Part shown: positions 19,547-30,860 of the stretch, in pieces
Layout: every line of letters starts with the position of its first letter
How positions within the stretch are numbered: position 1 is the stretch's first letter
Source of the DNA: Primulina eburnea
Taxonomy: Eukaryota > Streptophyta > Magnoliopsida > Lamiales > Gesneriaceae
Direction of reading: 5' to 3'
Length of the DNA: 64,000 bases
NCBI RefSeq assembly: GCF_022965805.1
Contig: NC_133101.1
Span: 4,712,001 to 4,776,000, forward strand
Translations under genes and position numbers: made by a program
Notes under the pieces: model-generated
Told to the model about the DNA's origin: nothing
Databases searched by the model: none
Seen by the model: only the letters and a program-made list of their open reading frames with translations

Positions 19547-22061
19547 ATGTTCGGTTTGTGGGATTTTTGCGTATCATCATGCTCTGACAGTGTATTTGAA
19601 GAGTTCTTGGAGGACCCCAACCCCTTTTCTTTGCCTTCTCCCCTTCCACAGTGGCCTGAAGGTATTTTCTTGAAAATTTTATGGCAAAGATTCAATATTT
19701 TTTGTTTCATGTCTTTGTTTTCTTGGATTATATTTGTGCTCTGTTGCTGAAAAATATCACGCGATCTTTGTTTCAATACGAAGCACCTCTGATCTCGAGA
19801 CTCTGGTTAAATTATGGTTTGAACGTATTTATGGCTTCTTGGATATGTACATAGTGTTGATTGATAGGTTCCATGAAATCATTTCAACTTAGATTTTGAA
19901 CAAATTTTCATTTTAACTCCCAATTTAGGACAATGGTGATTTATGCTGCGTATTCTATGAAGTTACCACACCCTGCACTTGCATAATATCATAATTATCT
20001 TTTTCAACCAAGAAAATCTGATGGCATGTAGTTATTTTGCATGCGATTCTTTTTCTTTTTAATTTGGGACTTGGTCAAAGCTTTTGTCCATTTCATCTGA
20101 TAGGCGATAGCATGTGTGAAATTCTCTTGTTTAGGTAAGATTTCAGTTTTGTCAATGGCTAGAAATTTCGAGTCTGCAAGCAAACAGAGAGTCGTTTAAA
20201 AAACAAAGCAATTCTTTTAGGGATGCTTCTTTTATAATTTGCTCTTTTACTGTAATTTATAATTTTCACGCCTTCGTTCTAAATCTTTCACTGATTTATT
20301 TTTTATCATATTGTTTTTGGTTTGAGATGCGAACCAATCAACCCCCTATCAGTTGATTCGGATTTGATTGCAAAAAGTTGGGGACAAAACACGTTGACCA
20401 TTTGAAAGTGAAGTTTCTGATAGTTTCCCAAGAACTTGTTAACAAGTGTTGATTCAACTTTACCTTGGACAGGTAAGGATTTTGCATCAGGGAAAATATG
20501 CCTGGGGGAATTAGAAGTCGTTAAAATCACGAATTTCGATAAAATATGGAGTTGCACCCCATTGCGAGGAAAGGCCAAAGGTGTTACCTTCTATAAGCCT
20601 TCTAATATTCCAGATGGATATTCATGCCTTGGTCATTATTGTCAGCCAAGTAACAAGCAACTGAGAGGTTATGTCCTTGTAGCCAAAGCTGTTGATAAAC
20701 AAAATGGTCCAATTCGGGATTCAGCTTCTGAACTTCCGTCCCTCAAAAAGCCTCTTAACTATAGCTTGATATGGAGTCATGATGAACTTGGTTATATTTG
20801 GCTACCAAATCCACCAGAAGATTATAAATCCATGGGTTTTGTAGTTACTACTGAGCCTAATGAACCTGAAATCGAAGAGGTTAGATGTGTTCGAGCTGAT
20901 CTTACTGAACCTTGTGAAGTTGGTGAGGATATATTTGATATGAAAGCTCGTAACTCGAAAGATCAAATTTACATTTGGAACACGAGGGCCTGCGGAAGGG
21001 GAATGCTTGGTAAAGGTGTCCCTGTTGGGACATTCTTCTGTGGTAAAGATGAGAATTCTGAGGATGAGTTAGATATTGCTTGTTTGAAAAACCTTGATTC
21101 TTCGCTTCTTGCGATGCCGAATCTTGAGCAAGTTCATGCCCTCATCAAGGAGTATGGGCCGACTCTGTATTTCCACCCAGATGAAGTTTATTTTCCGTCT
21201 TCAGTTTCTTGGTTTTTCGAAAACGGGGCTCTTTTGTTCGAAGAAGGAACTGATAAAGGTCTGGAAATTGATTCCGCAGGATCAAATTTACCGGCTGGTG
21301 GAGAAAATGATAAAGAGTTCTGGCTCGATTTACCAGTTGATGATGATGACAATGATAGCAAAGACTATGTCAAGTATGGTAAAATCGAAACATCCGAGCT
21401 CTATATCCATGTAAAACCAGCTTCTGGAGGCTCGTTCACCGACCTTGCTATGTGGGTTTTTTGTCCTTTCAACGGCCCGGTTACGATTAAAGGTGGAATA
21501 TTGAATTATGAATGCAATAGACTAGGACAGCATGTTGGTGATTGGGAACATTATACGCTTCGCATAAGTAACTTCACTGGAGAGCTTTGGAGCATATATT
21601 TCTCGGAGCATAGTGGTGGTGAATGGCTCGATGCCTCAGAATTGGAGTTCATCGAGGGAAATAAGGCCATAGTTTACTCCTCAAAACACGGCCATGCAAG
21701 TTTCCCACACGAGGGATGCTACATCCAGGGCTCAACAAAACTTGGTGTTGGTGTGAGGAATGATTGTGCTAAAAGCAAGTTTTTGGTCGACTCAAGTACC
21801 AAATACCAGATTGTCGCTGCGGAGCATCTCGGAGATCAATTTGTAGCCGAGCCACATTGGTTGCAGTACATGAGAGAATGGGGTCCCACCGTCGTTTACA
21901 ATTCACTGCCTGAATTGGAAAAGATCATCAAACACCTTCCTTTCTTCATTAGACTATCGGTTGAAAATCTCATTGAGCTATTCCCCACTGAACTTTACGG
22001 TGAAGAAGGGCCAACAGGACCAAAGGAGAAGGATAATTGGCTAGGGGATGAACGGTGTTAG
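19547..22061 (+). CDS. DUF946 / Vps62-like protein, two exons, 567 aa
   Basis: A plant-conserved family named after weak similarity to yeast Vps62, a protein linked to vacuolar delivery; the plant role is largely unknown. Exon 1 (19547-19661) encodes the start and the family opening PNPFSLPSPLPQWPEG. The intron (19662-20472) has GT and AG ends. Exon 2 (20473-22061) continues in phase (PEG|KDFASGKICLGELEVVKI) to a TAG. Conserved blocks include YKPSNIPDGYSCLGHYCQP, YGPTLYFHPDEVYFPSSV, QHVGDWEHYTLR and AIVYSSKHGHASFPH, spread over the whole length, so the coding region looks intact. Exon 2 is open a little upstream of the acceptor, but the exon-1 junction reproduces the family sequence exactly. 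A young copia element ends about 880 bp before the ATG, and a Ty3 element starts 29 bp after the stop, so the native 3' end has been displaced by 8.8 kb. Confidence 0.92.
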
Positions 22062-22155
22062 CCAACGGTTATTGGTACTCATGTATGACTTGTAAGAATA
22101 TGATTTATTATTATTAATTATTAGTATTAGTATTATATTTATTAGGTATTATAAA

Positions 22156-22278
22156 GTGCAAAACATTGAAAAACATGAAGTGCAAAACATTGAAAAACAT
22201 GAGTGCAAAACATTGAAAAAAAAAACATGAGTGCAAAACATTGACAAAACATGAGTGCAAAACATTGAAAATCAAATG
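22156..22278 (+). repeat. U3 tandem repeat, five units, left LTR
   Basis: Units start at 22156, 22180, 22203, 22231 and 22254, each opening GTGCAAAACATTGA and usually closing AAACATGA; spacing 23-28 bp. It sits about 75 bp upstream of the TATA box, where enhancers are often found in LTRs (inference). The same array is at 29316-29438. Confidence 0.9.
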
Positions 22279-22353
22279 TGCCAAAATTGACTAAAATAAA
22301 TAAAATATATTAAAGTATGCATCAAATTGTGGAAATTATTTTAAAATCTTGCC

Positions 22354-22361
22354 TATAAATA
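22354..22361 (+). promoter_or_regulatory. TATA box of the Ty3 LTR promoter
   Basis: TATAAATA; the same sequence in the right LTR (29514-29521) could drive transcription rightwards out of the element into 30861 onward. Confidence 0.6.
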
Positions 22362-23706
22362 GATGTATTGAGTTTGAGAGAAATCACACCAAAACCTTTC
22401 CATCTAGAGCAAGCTTGAAGTTTGAAATCATCAATCTTTCTTGAAGTGAAATTTAGGAGCAATAATTCTGTTATACTTCTGAAAATTCGTTCCATCACTT
22501 CCGACCTCAGAATCCGATCTTCACCGTTCATAATACACTTTCATATGTTTTAAACATCATATCAAAATTTCAGCCTCATCCATACGGTCAAATTTTGTGA
22601 AACCCTTCGGCAAGAAAACTGCTCGGATTTCAAACGAGTTTAGCTAATTTACGGATTTTCGGACGATAAATTCCAGCTTGTTTCTTCCATAATTTAGGAG
22701 CACCTTTCAGTAAGTGGGCTTATGTTTTAAAGTATTTAAGTATGTTTTCGAAAATTCGGTCGACATGATATATTCCTTCGATTTGATATATGAATATTTC
22801 GTTTTGATAATTTGTTAATCATGTTTAAATCAATTTCAAGTGCATGTTCCTTTCGTTTCAAAATTATGTTATCTTCATTTCATGTTATATTCTACTATAT
22901 ATTCTTAAACACCAATTTAGTGTATTCTAAGAATTATGTTTAAAGGCACTGTTATGATTCAAGTTAAAAATGGTAAAAAGGAAAATTTTCCTAAAACATG
23001 ATAAGATATGACAAGTTTATGGCCCTGATGCGGTGGGTAATAATAACCGATATATGGCCTCACCCCTTAGAGGAATTACATATAGGGGACTGATCAGTAA
23101 CACCATGGATAATAAGATGAAATAACAGTGCAATACGAATAATTTATGTCTATATGCATATGCTAAGTTATGTTTGCTCATTGTTAATATCATATCTTGA
23201 TATGAATAATTATTGTGACATGAAATTCATTTAATATTTACATAAATATATATAAGTTATGTCGTATCTATCATTTTATTGTTCCGACGTTTGTTGAGAC
23301 ACGGAAAATTTCGAATGGTTAAAGATCTATATATGTATATCCTTGTGTTATTGTGATCGATCGGCCCCCACTTGCTGAGTATTTCACAAAATACTCACCC
23401 TTACACCTCTCACTCCCAGATAAGAATGAAAAACAAGTTGAAGAAGAAGAGCAAATGCATTTCTGGGGATGGTAACGAGGTTTCAGTTGATCAAGACATA
23501 CTTTGGAATTTGACTATCTTTTATTTCTACGTTGTTCGCTTCCGCACTCATTTATTAAGTTGATTATGTTGTAAAGACAATGTATGTTTTATGAAAAGAC
23601 TGGTTTGGTTGTATACTGTACTACGAGGCTTGTTGATTTACGATTGAATAATTGTAAAACAACGCCGGATGTCAACTCACCCCGGTATCGGGACGTGACA
23701 TTTAAG

Positions 23707-23720
23707 TGGTATCAGAGCCC
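23707..23720 (+). other. Ty3 primer-binding site (tRNA-iMet)
   Basis: TGGTATCAGAGCCC starts six bases after the left LTR and complements the 3' end of initiator-Met tRNA. Confidence 0.9.
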
Positions 23721-23956
23721 TCCAGGTTCATAATCCGGCTGGGAAATTGCCATAGGAAATTTGACAAAGTCAGTTTTTGGCAAGACCCTAGCGACTTCCT
23801 ACCAATGAACAATATTCACTGTTCTTATCGTGACATCTGAAAATCACCATATTCTATTGATGAAGCATCCAAAATCACGTTTTGCCGTTTTTGGTAATAA
23901 TCGTGAATATCATAAACTCCTTGTTCTAAGCCTTTCCATTGGTTTTATTTCAGGAA

Positions 23957-24541
23957 ATGGCTTCCCGTACTCGTGCTGAAATACCCAAACGTATGCGTGA
24001 ACTCGCTCTTAGTAACCACGAGATTGCGATGGCAAACCTTAGAGCTCAACTTTATGAAGAGCAACAAAAACACCAAGAGCAATTGTTGGCCAAAGATTTG
24101 GCATATGAAAACTTGAAAAAGGAAAAACAAGAGTTAGAAGAGATCAAAGACCATTTTCAGGCTGACGTACAAAGGTTTGCTTACTATCTCAACTCAGAAG
24201 AGAAAAATCACGAAATGACCAAAAATAAACTAGAGGCTTCCCAAACAAAAGTCCTTGAATTGAACAAAGAACACCAACAAATGCTAGAAGAATCCCAAGC
24301 ACTCCAGTCTCAAATTCAACAAAGTATACTGATGGAAAATCAACGTCGTCAGCAAGATGAGGCCACCATTCAAGAACTACAGAATTCAGTGCACAATTTG
24401 ACTATGCAAAATGAACAATTACAGAATTATGTTCATCATCTTGAGGATGCCATCATTATGGCATTGGAGCCGGAAGTAGAACCGGTAGAAGAACAGATGG
24501 AAGATGAAGTATTAGGAGATGGCGATGTTTTAGATGATTGA
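23957..24541 (+). CDS. Accessory coiled-coil ORF of the Ty3 element, 194 aa
   Basis: Not recognised as any standard retrotransposon domain. From the ATG at 23957, the product starts with a basic segment (MASRTRAEIPKRMRELA) and then shows a long Glu/Gln/Lys-rich heptad pattern (about residues 20-165) with no Pro or Gly to break a helix, i.e. a strong predicted coiled coil. It ends in an acidic tail (EPEVEPVEEQMEDEVLGDG). No zinc knuckle, protease or membrane segment. The frame is complete between the primer-binding site and gag, and it is intact in a very young element, which suggests selection to keep it. The ATG is three bases after TTTTATTTCAG, a good splice acceptor. Possible roles (RNA or particle assembly, targeting) are speculation. 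Confidence 0.75.
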   Translation: MASRTRAEIPKRMRELALSNHEIAMANLRAQLYEEQQKHQEQLLAKDLAYENLKKEKQELEEIKDHFQADVQRFAYYLNSEEKNHEMTKNKLEASQTKVLELNKEHQQMLEESQALQSQIQQSILMENQRRQQDEATIQELQNSVHNLTMQNEQLQNYVHHLEDAIIMALEPEVEPVEEQMEDEVLGDGDVLDD

Positions 24542-24659
24542 GTATTTAGTGTCGTGACTATTTGTAATAAGGATTGATAATCCATTTCCTTTCTTTTACT
24601 TCTTATCATTACACTTCTGAAAACTTTGATTTGTATTGCTTTTCCTTCTCATTGGAATC

Positions 24660-24665
24660 AATAAA
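24660..24665 (+). promoter_or_regulatory. AATAAA polyadenylation-like signal between the two Ty3 ORFs
   Basis: AATAAA in a T-rich setting, 119 bases after the accessory ORF's stop. It could allow a short transcript carrying only that ORF. Plant poly(A) signals are loose, so this is suggestive only. Confidence 0.35.
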
Positions 24666-24770
24666 AAGTTTATTTGATCTATTCCTTGATTGATTTCATA
24701 TTTGAGTTAATCTTCAATATTTTTGTACATAATTATTCAAACATCTTAGAAATTCTCATGCGTGTAGGAA

Positions 24771-27700
24771 ATGGCAGAGAGACCCTATCGTAGCAACCGC
24801 AACCCGCGATATGCCAATCGCAACAATGATTGCAACAACAATAACAACGAAGATACACCACCAGCAGCAAGAGTTGGCCTTAGCAGAGAAGATTTAATGG
24901 CCATAGCAACCATTGTGGCAACAACCATCCAAGGAATGAGCCATGTAAATACCAACACTAATCAGCCACCACCACCTCCACCACCGAATGGAATCAAACA
25001 CCATTATGAATCTCTTCGGAGGAATCGAGTCCCAACGTTTGACGGCAACCCTGACCCAGAAGTTGGTCAAGGCTGGCTCAAGAATATTGAGACACAACTC
25101 CAATTGCTTGAAGTGCCAAATGAACTAAAAGTGACTGTGGTGACACCATTCCTAGAAGAAAAGGCGGCCAAATGGTGGGAGACAATCTCAGCAAATATGA
25201 CAGAAGTCGGACCAATCACATGGCAAAGATTTCGAGAAGCATTCTTGAAACAATACTATCCACCAGAGTTGAGATTAAAATTGTTGAGTGAATTTGAGAA
25301 TTTTACTCAAACCCCGGATATGTCTGTTGTGGAGTACACTTCTAAATTCAACTCCCTTGGAACCTATGCTCCTGCCATCATGGCAGATGATATCCTGAAG
25401 ATGCATCGTTTCAAACGTGGTCTGAACAGCCGTATCCAATCAGCTCTGGCAGTTTACCAACCCACAGGTTTTGATGATTTAATGGGAGCAGCCATTAGAG
25501 CTGAGACTGATATCAAGCGCCGAGAAGATGAAAATAAAAATAAACGACCTCTCACTGGACAATCTTTTCAAGGTAAACAACCAGTTAAAAGGTCAAACCA
25601 ATCAAGTGGACCATTCAAGGGAACTCCTTCCAATTCAACTACGACATTCTCAAGCATAAAACCGTGTCCATTATGCAACTACCGACACATTGGAGAATGT
25701 CGAAGGAACACTGGTGCTTGCTTCAATTGTGGGAAGATGGGACATCGAATTGCTAATTGTCCTGAACCATTAAAGAAAATGACATGGTCAAACACTAATG
25801 ATACCCCCAACAAGCCAAAGGAGAATAAGACCAATGCTCGTATGTTTGCCATAACTCAAGAAGAGGCAGATGATGCAAACGATGTCGTGGCAGGTACCAT
25901 TATAATCAATAAAATTTCAGCTTATGTGTTGTTTGACTGTGGTGCCACTCATTCATTTATTTCTAAGAGATTCACTAAGAAGTTAGGGCTTATACCAGAG
26001 ATACTTGTTGAACCTTTTAGAATTGCTACTCCCACCAGTAAAACAATTGAAACACATAAGATACATCGGAACTGCATAGTATATATCAATGAACACACAT
26101 TCAACGCTGAATTGATTCAAGTTAACATGGTGGAGTTCGACGTTATTCTGGGAATGGATTGGTTATCCAAGAGTCATGCAATAGTAGATTGTCGGCATAA
26201 GATTATCAAACTCCGAACTCCAAGCCAAAAAGAAATCACATACCATGGCAAGGCTAAGAAACGTAAATCCCTCCTTTCTGCATCTCAAACCTGGAAAGCC
26301 ATGAAGTCTGGAGAAATAGTTTATCTAGCAATGGTAAACGAAGTAAAAGAAGGAGTCGAGCTCAAGATAGAAGATATTCCAGTGGTACAAGAATTTTCGG
26401 ATGTCTTTCCAGAAGAGCTACCTGGAATGGTTCCGGACCGTGAGATAGAATTCGAGATTAACTTGGTACCAGGTGCCACACCAATATCAAAGGCACCCTA
26501 TCGAATGGCTCCAGCAGAACTCAATGAACTAAAAGAACAACTTCAAGAGTTGTTAGACAAGAAACAAATCAGACCAAGTGTCTCTCCTTGGGGAGCTCCA
26601 GTCTTATTTGTAAAGAAAAAGGATGGAAGTATGAGATTGTGTATCGATTATAGAGAACTCAACAAGATCACAATCAAAAACAGATATCCTCTTCCAAGGA
26701 TAGATGATCTTTTCGATCAACTCAAAGGAGCCACAATATTTTCCAAGCTTGATTTAAGGACAGGATATCATCAACTGAAGGTCAAACCAGAAGACGTTCC
26801 AAAGACAGCTTTCAGAACAAGATATGGTCATTATGAGTTTACGGTAATGCCATTTGGATTGACAAATGCTCCAGCAGCTTTCATGGATCTCATGAACAGA
26901 GTATTCAAGCCATTTCTCGACAAATTTGTGGTGGTATTTATCGATGACATTCTCGTATATTCCCCAAGTGAAGAGGATCACAAAGAACATCTTCACCTGA
27001 CTCTTCAGATGTTAAGAGAAAAAGAGTTATACGCGAAATTCAAGAAATGCGAATTCTGGCTAAAAAGTGTGACTTTCTTAGGCCATATCATTTCAAAAGA
27101 AGGAGTATCTGTGGACCCTAAAAAAGTGGAAGCAATCACTGGCTGGCCGATACCTAAGACAGTAACTGAAATTCGAAGCTTTCTAGGATTGGCAGGTTAC
27201 TATCGAAAATTTGTTGAAGGTTTCTCTTCAATAGCTACGCCTCTTACAAAACTTACACAAAAGAACTCAAAATTTAACTGGAGTGAGGAATGTGAAAAGA
27301 GCTTCCAAACGCTCAAGGAAAAGCTTGCATCTACACCAGTATTGGTTCTACCCACTGAAGACAAAAGCTTTACCATTTACAGTGACGCATCAAAAGAGGG
27401 TTTAGGATGCGTACTCATGCAAGAAGGAAGAGTAATCGCATATGCATCAAGACAATTGAAGCCGTACGAGAAAAATTATCCTACTCACGACCTCGAACTA
27501 GCTGCGGTAGTTTTTGCCTTAAAAATTTGGAGGCATTATCTTTACGGCGCCAAATGCGAGATCTTCACAGATCATCAAAGTCTTAAGTATTTGTTCACAC
27601 AAAAAGAATTGAACATGAGGCAGAGAAGATGGATTGAATTGTTAAAAGATTATGATTTAACAATAAGCTATCATCCGGGCAAGGCAAATAAGGTAGCTGA

Positions 27701-29255
27701 TGCTTTAAGTAGGAAAAACATGGGTAAAGTGATCCTAGCTTCACTTTCTGCACAACCATGCCTTCAAGAAACAATCAAATTAAGACAAAATCAAGATCCT
27801 ACTTTGACAAAACTTAAAGAACAAGTCAAAGAAAAGAAGTCACAAGATCTTCATATAGACGAGAAGGGAGTTCTGTGGATGAAAGGACGATTGTGTGTAC
27901 CAAACATCGAGAATCTTCGACAGGAAGTAATGTCTGAAGCACATAAATCAAAATTTTCGGTCCACCCCGGCAGTACAAAAATGTACAGAGATTTAAAGAA
28001 AAATTTCTGGTGGAGCGGAATGAAGAAGGATGTAGCAGAATACATCTCTAGATGCCAGGTCTGTCAACAAGTTAAAGCTGAACATCAACGGCCTGGAGGA
28101 CTTCTTCAACCCTTGGAAATTCCAGAATGGAAATGGGAACATATTTCTATGGATTTTGTAGTAGGTTTACCCAAGTCTAGGCAAAGTCATAATGGAATAT
28201 GGGTAATCGTAGATAGACTCACAAAATCTGCACATTTTCTACCTGTCCGCATGAATTATAATCTGGAAAAATTGGCTACCATATACATGGACAATATTGT
28301 GCGATTACATGGAGTTCCGGCAAGCATTCTGTCTGATAGAGATCCAAGATTTGTATCTCGGTTCTGGAAAAGTTTTCAACAAGCTATGGGGACTAAGGTT
28401 ACTCTCAGTACAGCTTATCACCCTCAAACTGATGGCCAAACAGAGAGAACAATACAAACCCTTGAAGATATGCTACGGGCATGTGCTTTAGAATTCAGGG
28501 GTAATTGGAGTGAACATCTACCTTTAATTGAGTTCGCTTACAATAACAGTTATCATAGCAGTATTGGAATGGCTCCATACGAAGCTCTATACGGTCGAAA
28601 ATGTAGATCACCTCTGTACTGGGATGAGGTAGGAGAGAAATCCATAACTGGGCCTGAACTTGTCCAAGAAACCGTGGACAAAGTAACAATCATTAAAGAA
28701 AGACTCAAAATTGCTCAAGATCGACAGAAAAGTTGGGCTGATCTAAAGAGGAGACCAGTGGAGTTCACAGTTGGAGAAAAAGCCTACGTAAAAGTTTCTC
28801 CCATGAAAGGAGTTGTTCGATTCAATAAAGCTGGGAAATTACATCCTCGATACATAGGACCTTTTGAAATTTTAGAAAGAATCGGAACATTGGCATACAG
28901 ACTAGCATTGCCACCAGATATGTCAAGAATTCATAATGTATTTCATGTTTCACAATTGAGGAAATATATCCCAGATCCAAGTCATGTTCTTGAAACTGGA
29001 CCGCTCCTGATGGAAAATAATCTGAATGAAAAACTAAGATATGAAGAAGTTCCAATTCGAATTTTGGACACCAAAGAACAAGTATTAAGGCGACGCAACA
29101 TTTCCTATGTTAAGATACAGTGGTCTAATCATACCGAAAGAGAAGCTACTTGGGAACTAAAAGAGAAGATGTTCGAGCAATATCCCTATCTGTTCGAAAA
29201 TCTAGAAAACTCAAGTTTCAGGGACGAAACTTCCAATAAGGAGGGAGGAATGTAA
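24771..29255 (+). CDS. Ty3 gag-pol polyprotein with chromodomain, 1494 aa
   Basis: One uninterrupted frame. Order: gag capsid region (about 80-240, [15 protein letters not shown] ... [15 protein letters not shown]); CCHC knuckle [14 protein letters not shown] at 317-330; protease with FDCGATHSF, catalytic Asp 389, where Cys replaces the usual Ser/Thr of D(S/T)G; reverse transcriptase with FIDD, Asp 725-726; RNase H from [10 protein letters not shown] (Asp 872); integrase zinc region [11 protein letters not shown]...CQVCQ; integrase Asp near 1128, Asp near 1189 and Glu near 1225; and a C-terminal chromodomain-like segment (about 1430-1480, [16 protein letters not shown]). This order (integrase last) defines Ty3, and the tail defines chromoviruses, which tend to target heterochromatin. 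The ATG at 24771 follows GTGTAG|GAA. The TAA stop lies inside the first bases of the right LTR. Confidence 0.96.
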   Translation: MAERPYRSNRNPRYANRNNDCNNNNNEDTPPAARVGLSREDLMAIATIVATTIQGMSHVNTNTNQPPPPPPPNGIKHHYESLRRNRVPTFDGNPDPEVGQGWLKNIETQLQLLEVPNELKVTVVTPFLEEKAAKWWETISANMTEVGPITWQRFREAFLKQYYPPELRLKLLSEFENFTQTPDMSVVEYTSKFNSLGTYAPAIMADDILKMHRFKRGLNSRIQSALAVYQPTGFDDLMGAAIRAETDIKRREDENKNKRPLTGQSFQGKQPVKRSNQSSGPFKGTPSNSTTTFSSIKPCPLCNYRHIGECRRNTGACFNCGKMGHRIANCPEPLKKMTWSNTNDTPNKPKENKTNARMFAITQEEADDANDVVAGTIIINKISAYVLFDCGATHSFISKRFTKKLGLIPEILVEPFRIATPTSKTIETHKIHRNCIVYINEHTFNAELIQVNMVEFDVILGMDWLSKSHAIVDCRHKIIKLRTPSQKEITYHGKAKKRKSLLSASQTWKAMKSGEIVYLAMVNEVKEGVELKIEDIPVVQEFSDVFPEELPGMVPDREIEFEINLVPGATPISKAPYRMAPAELNELKEQLQELLDKKQIRPSVSPWGAPVLFVKKKDGSMRLCIDYRELNKITIKNRYPLPRIDDLFDQLKGATIFSKLDLRTGYHQLKVKPEDVPKTAFRTRYGHYEFTVMPFGLTNAPAAFMDLMNRVFKPFLDKFVVVFIDDILVYSPSEEDHKEHLHLTLQMLREKELYAKFKKCEFWLKSVTFLGHIISKEGVSVDPKKVEAITGWPIPKTVTEIRSFLGLAGYYRKFVEGFSSIATPLTKLTQKNSKFNWSEECEKSFQTLKEKLASTPVLVLPTEDKSFTIYSDASKEGLGCVLMQEGRVIAYASRQLKPYEKNYPTHDLELAAVVFALKIWRHYLYGAKCEIFTDHQSLKYLFTQKELNMRQRRWIELLKDYDLTISYHPGKANKVADALSRKNMGKVILASLSAQPCLQETIKLRQNQDPTLTKLKEQVKEKKSQDLHIDEKGVLWMKGRLCVPNIENLRQEVMSEAHKSKFSVHPGSTKMYRDLKKNFWWSGMKKDVAEYISRCQVCQQVKAEHQRPGGLLQPLEIPEWKWEHISMDFVVGLPKSRQSHNGIWVIVDRLTKSAHFLPVRMNYNLEKLATIYMDNIVRLHGVPASILSDRDPRFVSRFWKSFQQAMGTKVTLSTAYHPQTDGQTERTIQTLEDMLRACALEFRGNWSEHLPLIEFAYNNSYHSSIGMAPYEALYGRKCRSPLYWDEVGEKSITGPELVQETVDKVTIIKERLKIAQDRQKSWADLKRRPVEFTVGEKAYVKVSPMKGVVRFNKAGKLHPRYIGPFEILERIGTLAYRLALPPDMSRIHNVFHVSQLRKYIPDPSHVLETGPLLMENNLNEKLRYEEVPIRILDTKEQVLRRRNISYVKIQWSNHTEREATWELKEKMFEQYPYLFENLENSSFRDETSNKEGGM

Positions 29256-30860
29256 GAATATGATTTATTATTATTAATTATTAGTATTAGTATTATATTT
29301 ATTAGGTATTATAAAGTGCAAAACATTGAAAAACATGAAGTGCAAAACATTGAAAAACATGAGTGCAAAACATTGAAAAAAAAAACATGAGTGCAAAACA
29401 TTGACAAAACATGAGTGCAAAACATTGAAAATCAAATGTGCCAAAATTGACTAAAATAAATAAAATATATTAAAGTATGCATCAAATTGTGGAAATTATT
29501 TTAAAATCTTGCCTATAAATAGATGTATTGAGTTTGAGAGAAATCACACCAAAACCTTTCCATCTAGAGCAAGCTTGAAGTTTGAAATCATCAATCTTTC
29601 TTGAAGTGAAATTTAGGAGCAATAATTCTGTTATACTTCTGAAAATTCGTTCCATCACTTCCGACCTCAGAATCCGATCTTCACCGTTCATAATACACTT
29701 TCATATGTTTTAAACATCATATCAAAATTTCAGCCTCATCCATACGGTCAAATTTTGTGAAACCCTTCGGCAAGAAAACTGCTCGGATTTCAAACGAGTT
29801 TAGCTAATTTACGGATTTTCGGACGATAAATTCCAGCTTGTTTCTTCCATAATTTAGGAGCACCTTTCAGTAAGTGGGCTTATGTTTTAAAGTATTTAAG
29901 TATGTTTTCGAAAATTCGGTCGACATGATATATTCCTTCGATTTGATATATGAATATTTCGTTTTGATAATTTGTTAATCATGTTTAAATCAATTTCAAG
30001 TGCATGTTCCTTTCGTTTCAAAATTATGTTATCTTCATTTCATGTTATATTCTAATATATATTCTTAAACACCAATTTAGTGTATTCTAAGAATTATGTT
30101 TAAAGGCACTGTTATGATTCAAGTTAAAAATGGTAAAAAGGAAAATTTTCCTAAAACATGATAAGATATGACAAGTTTATGGCCCTGATGCGGTGGGTAA
30201 TAATAACCGATATATGGCCTCACCCCTTAGAGGAATTACATATAGGGGACTGATCAGTAACACCATGGATAATAAGATGAAATAGCAGTGCAATACGAAT
30301 AATTTATGTCTATATGCATATGCTAAGTTATGTTTGCTCATTGTTAATATCATATCTTGATATGAATAATTATTGTGACATGAAATTCATTTAATATTTA
30401 CATAAATATATATAAGTTATGTCGTATCTATCATTTTATTGTTCCGACGTTTGTTGAGACACGGAAAATTTCGAATGGTTAAAGATCTATATATGTATAT
30501 CCTTGTGTTATTGTGATCGATCGACCCCCACTTGCTGAGTATTTCACAAAATACTCACCCTTACACCTCTCACTCCCAGATAAGAATGAAAAACAAGTTG
30601 AAGAAGAAGAGCAAATGCATTTCTGGGGATGGTAACGAGGTTTCAGTTGATCAAGACATACTTTGGAATTTGACTATCTTTTATTTCTACGTTGTTCGCT
30701 TCCGCACTCATTTATTAAGTTGATTATGTTGTAAAGACAATGTATGTTTTATGAAAAGACTGGTTTGGTTGTATACTGTACTACGAGGCTTGTTGATTTA
30801 CGATTGAATAATTGTAAAACAACGCCGGATGTCAACTCACCCCGGTATCGGGACGTGACA
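29251..30860 (+). repeat. Ty3 right LTR
   Basis: 1610 bp, three substitutions relative to the left LTR. Its first bases supply the gag-pol stop codon. The U3 array is at 29316-29438 and the TATA box at 29514-29521. Confidence 0.96.

Larger units (their letters stand above)
22091..23700 (+). repeat. Ty3 left LTR
   Basis: TGTAAGAATATG...CGGGACGTGACA, 1610 bp. U3 holds a tandem repeat (22156-22278) and a TATA box (TATAAATA, 22354-22361). Small open frames at 22322-22531 (minus) and 23372-23563 (plus) recur in the other LTR but show no family features. Confidence 0.96.
22091..30860 (+). mobile_element. Intact Ty3 chromovirus (Tekay/Del-like) with an extra ORF before gag, TSD TGACT
   Basis: An 8770-bp complete element: LTRs 22091-23700 and 29251-30860 (1610 bp each), target duplications TGACT at 22086-22090 and 30861-30865, primer-binding site at 23707, an accessory ORF (23957-24541), a full gag-pol frame (24771-29255), and a purine-rich tract (AATAAGGAGGGAGGAA, 29235-29250) before the right LTR. 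I find three LTR differences (22895/30055 C-A, 23125/30285 A-G, 23364/30524 G-A), about 0.2%. At an assumed 1.3e-8 substitutions per site per year this is under about 0.1 My. The C-terminal chromodomain-like block suggests the Tekay/Del clade. Confidence 0.97.

Noticed and set aside
22156..22278. CRISPR-like array
   Set aside because: Plant nuclear DNA; units are contiguous tandem repeats inside an LTR, without distinct spacers.
22322..23563. Small open frames in the Ty3 LTRs (22322-22531 minus, 23372-23563 plus, duplicated in the right LTR)
   Set aside because: Identical in both LTRs simply because the LTRs are copies; no domain, and the first is antisense to the promoter.
23707..23720. tRNA gene fragments at TGGTATCAGAGC sites (also 4258, 14113)
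   Set aside because: These are retrotransposon primer-binding sites next to LTRs, not tRNA genes.
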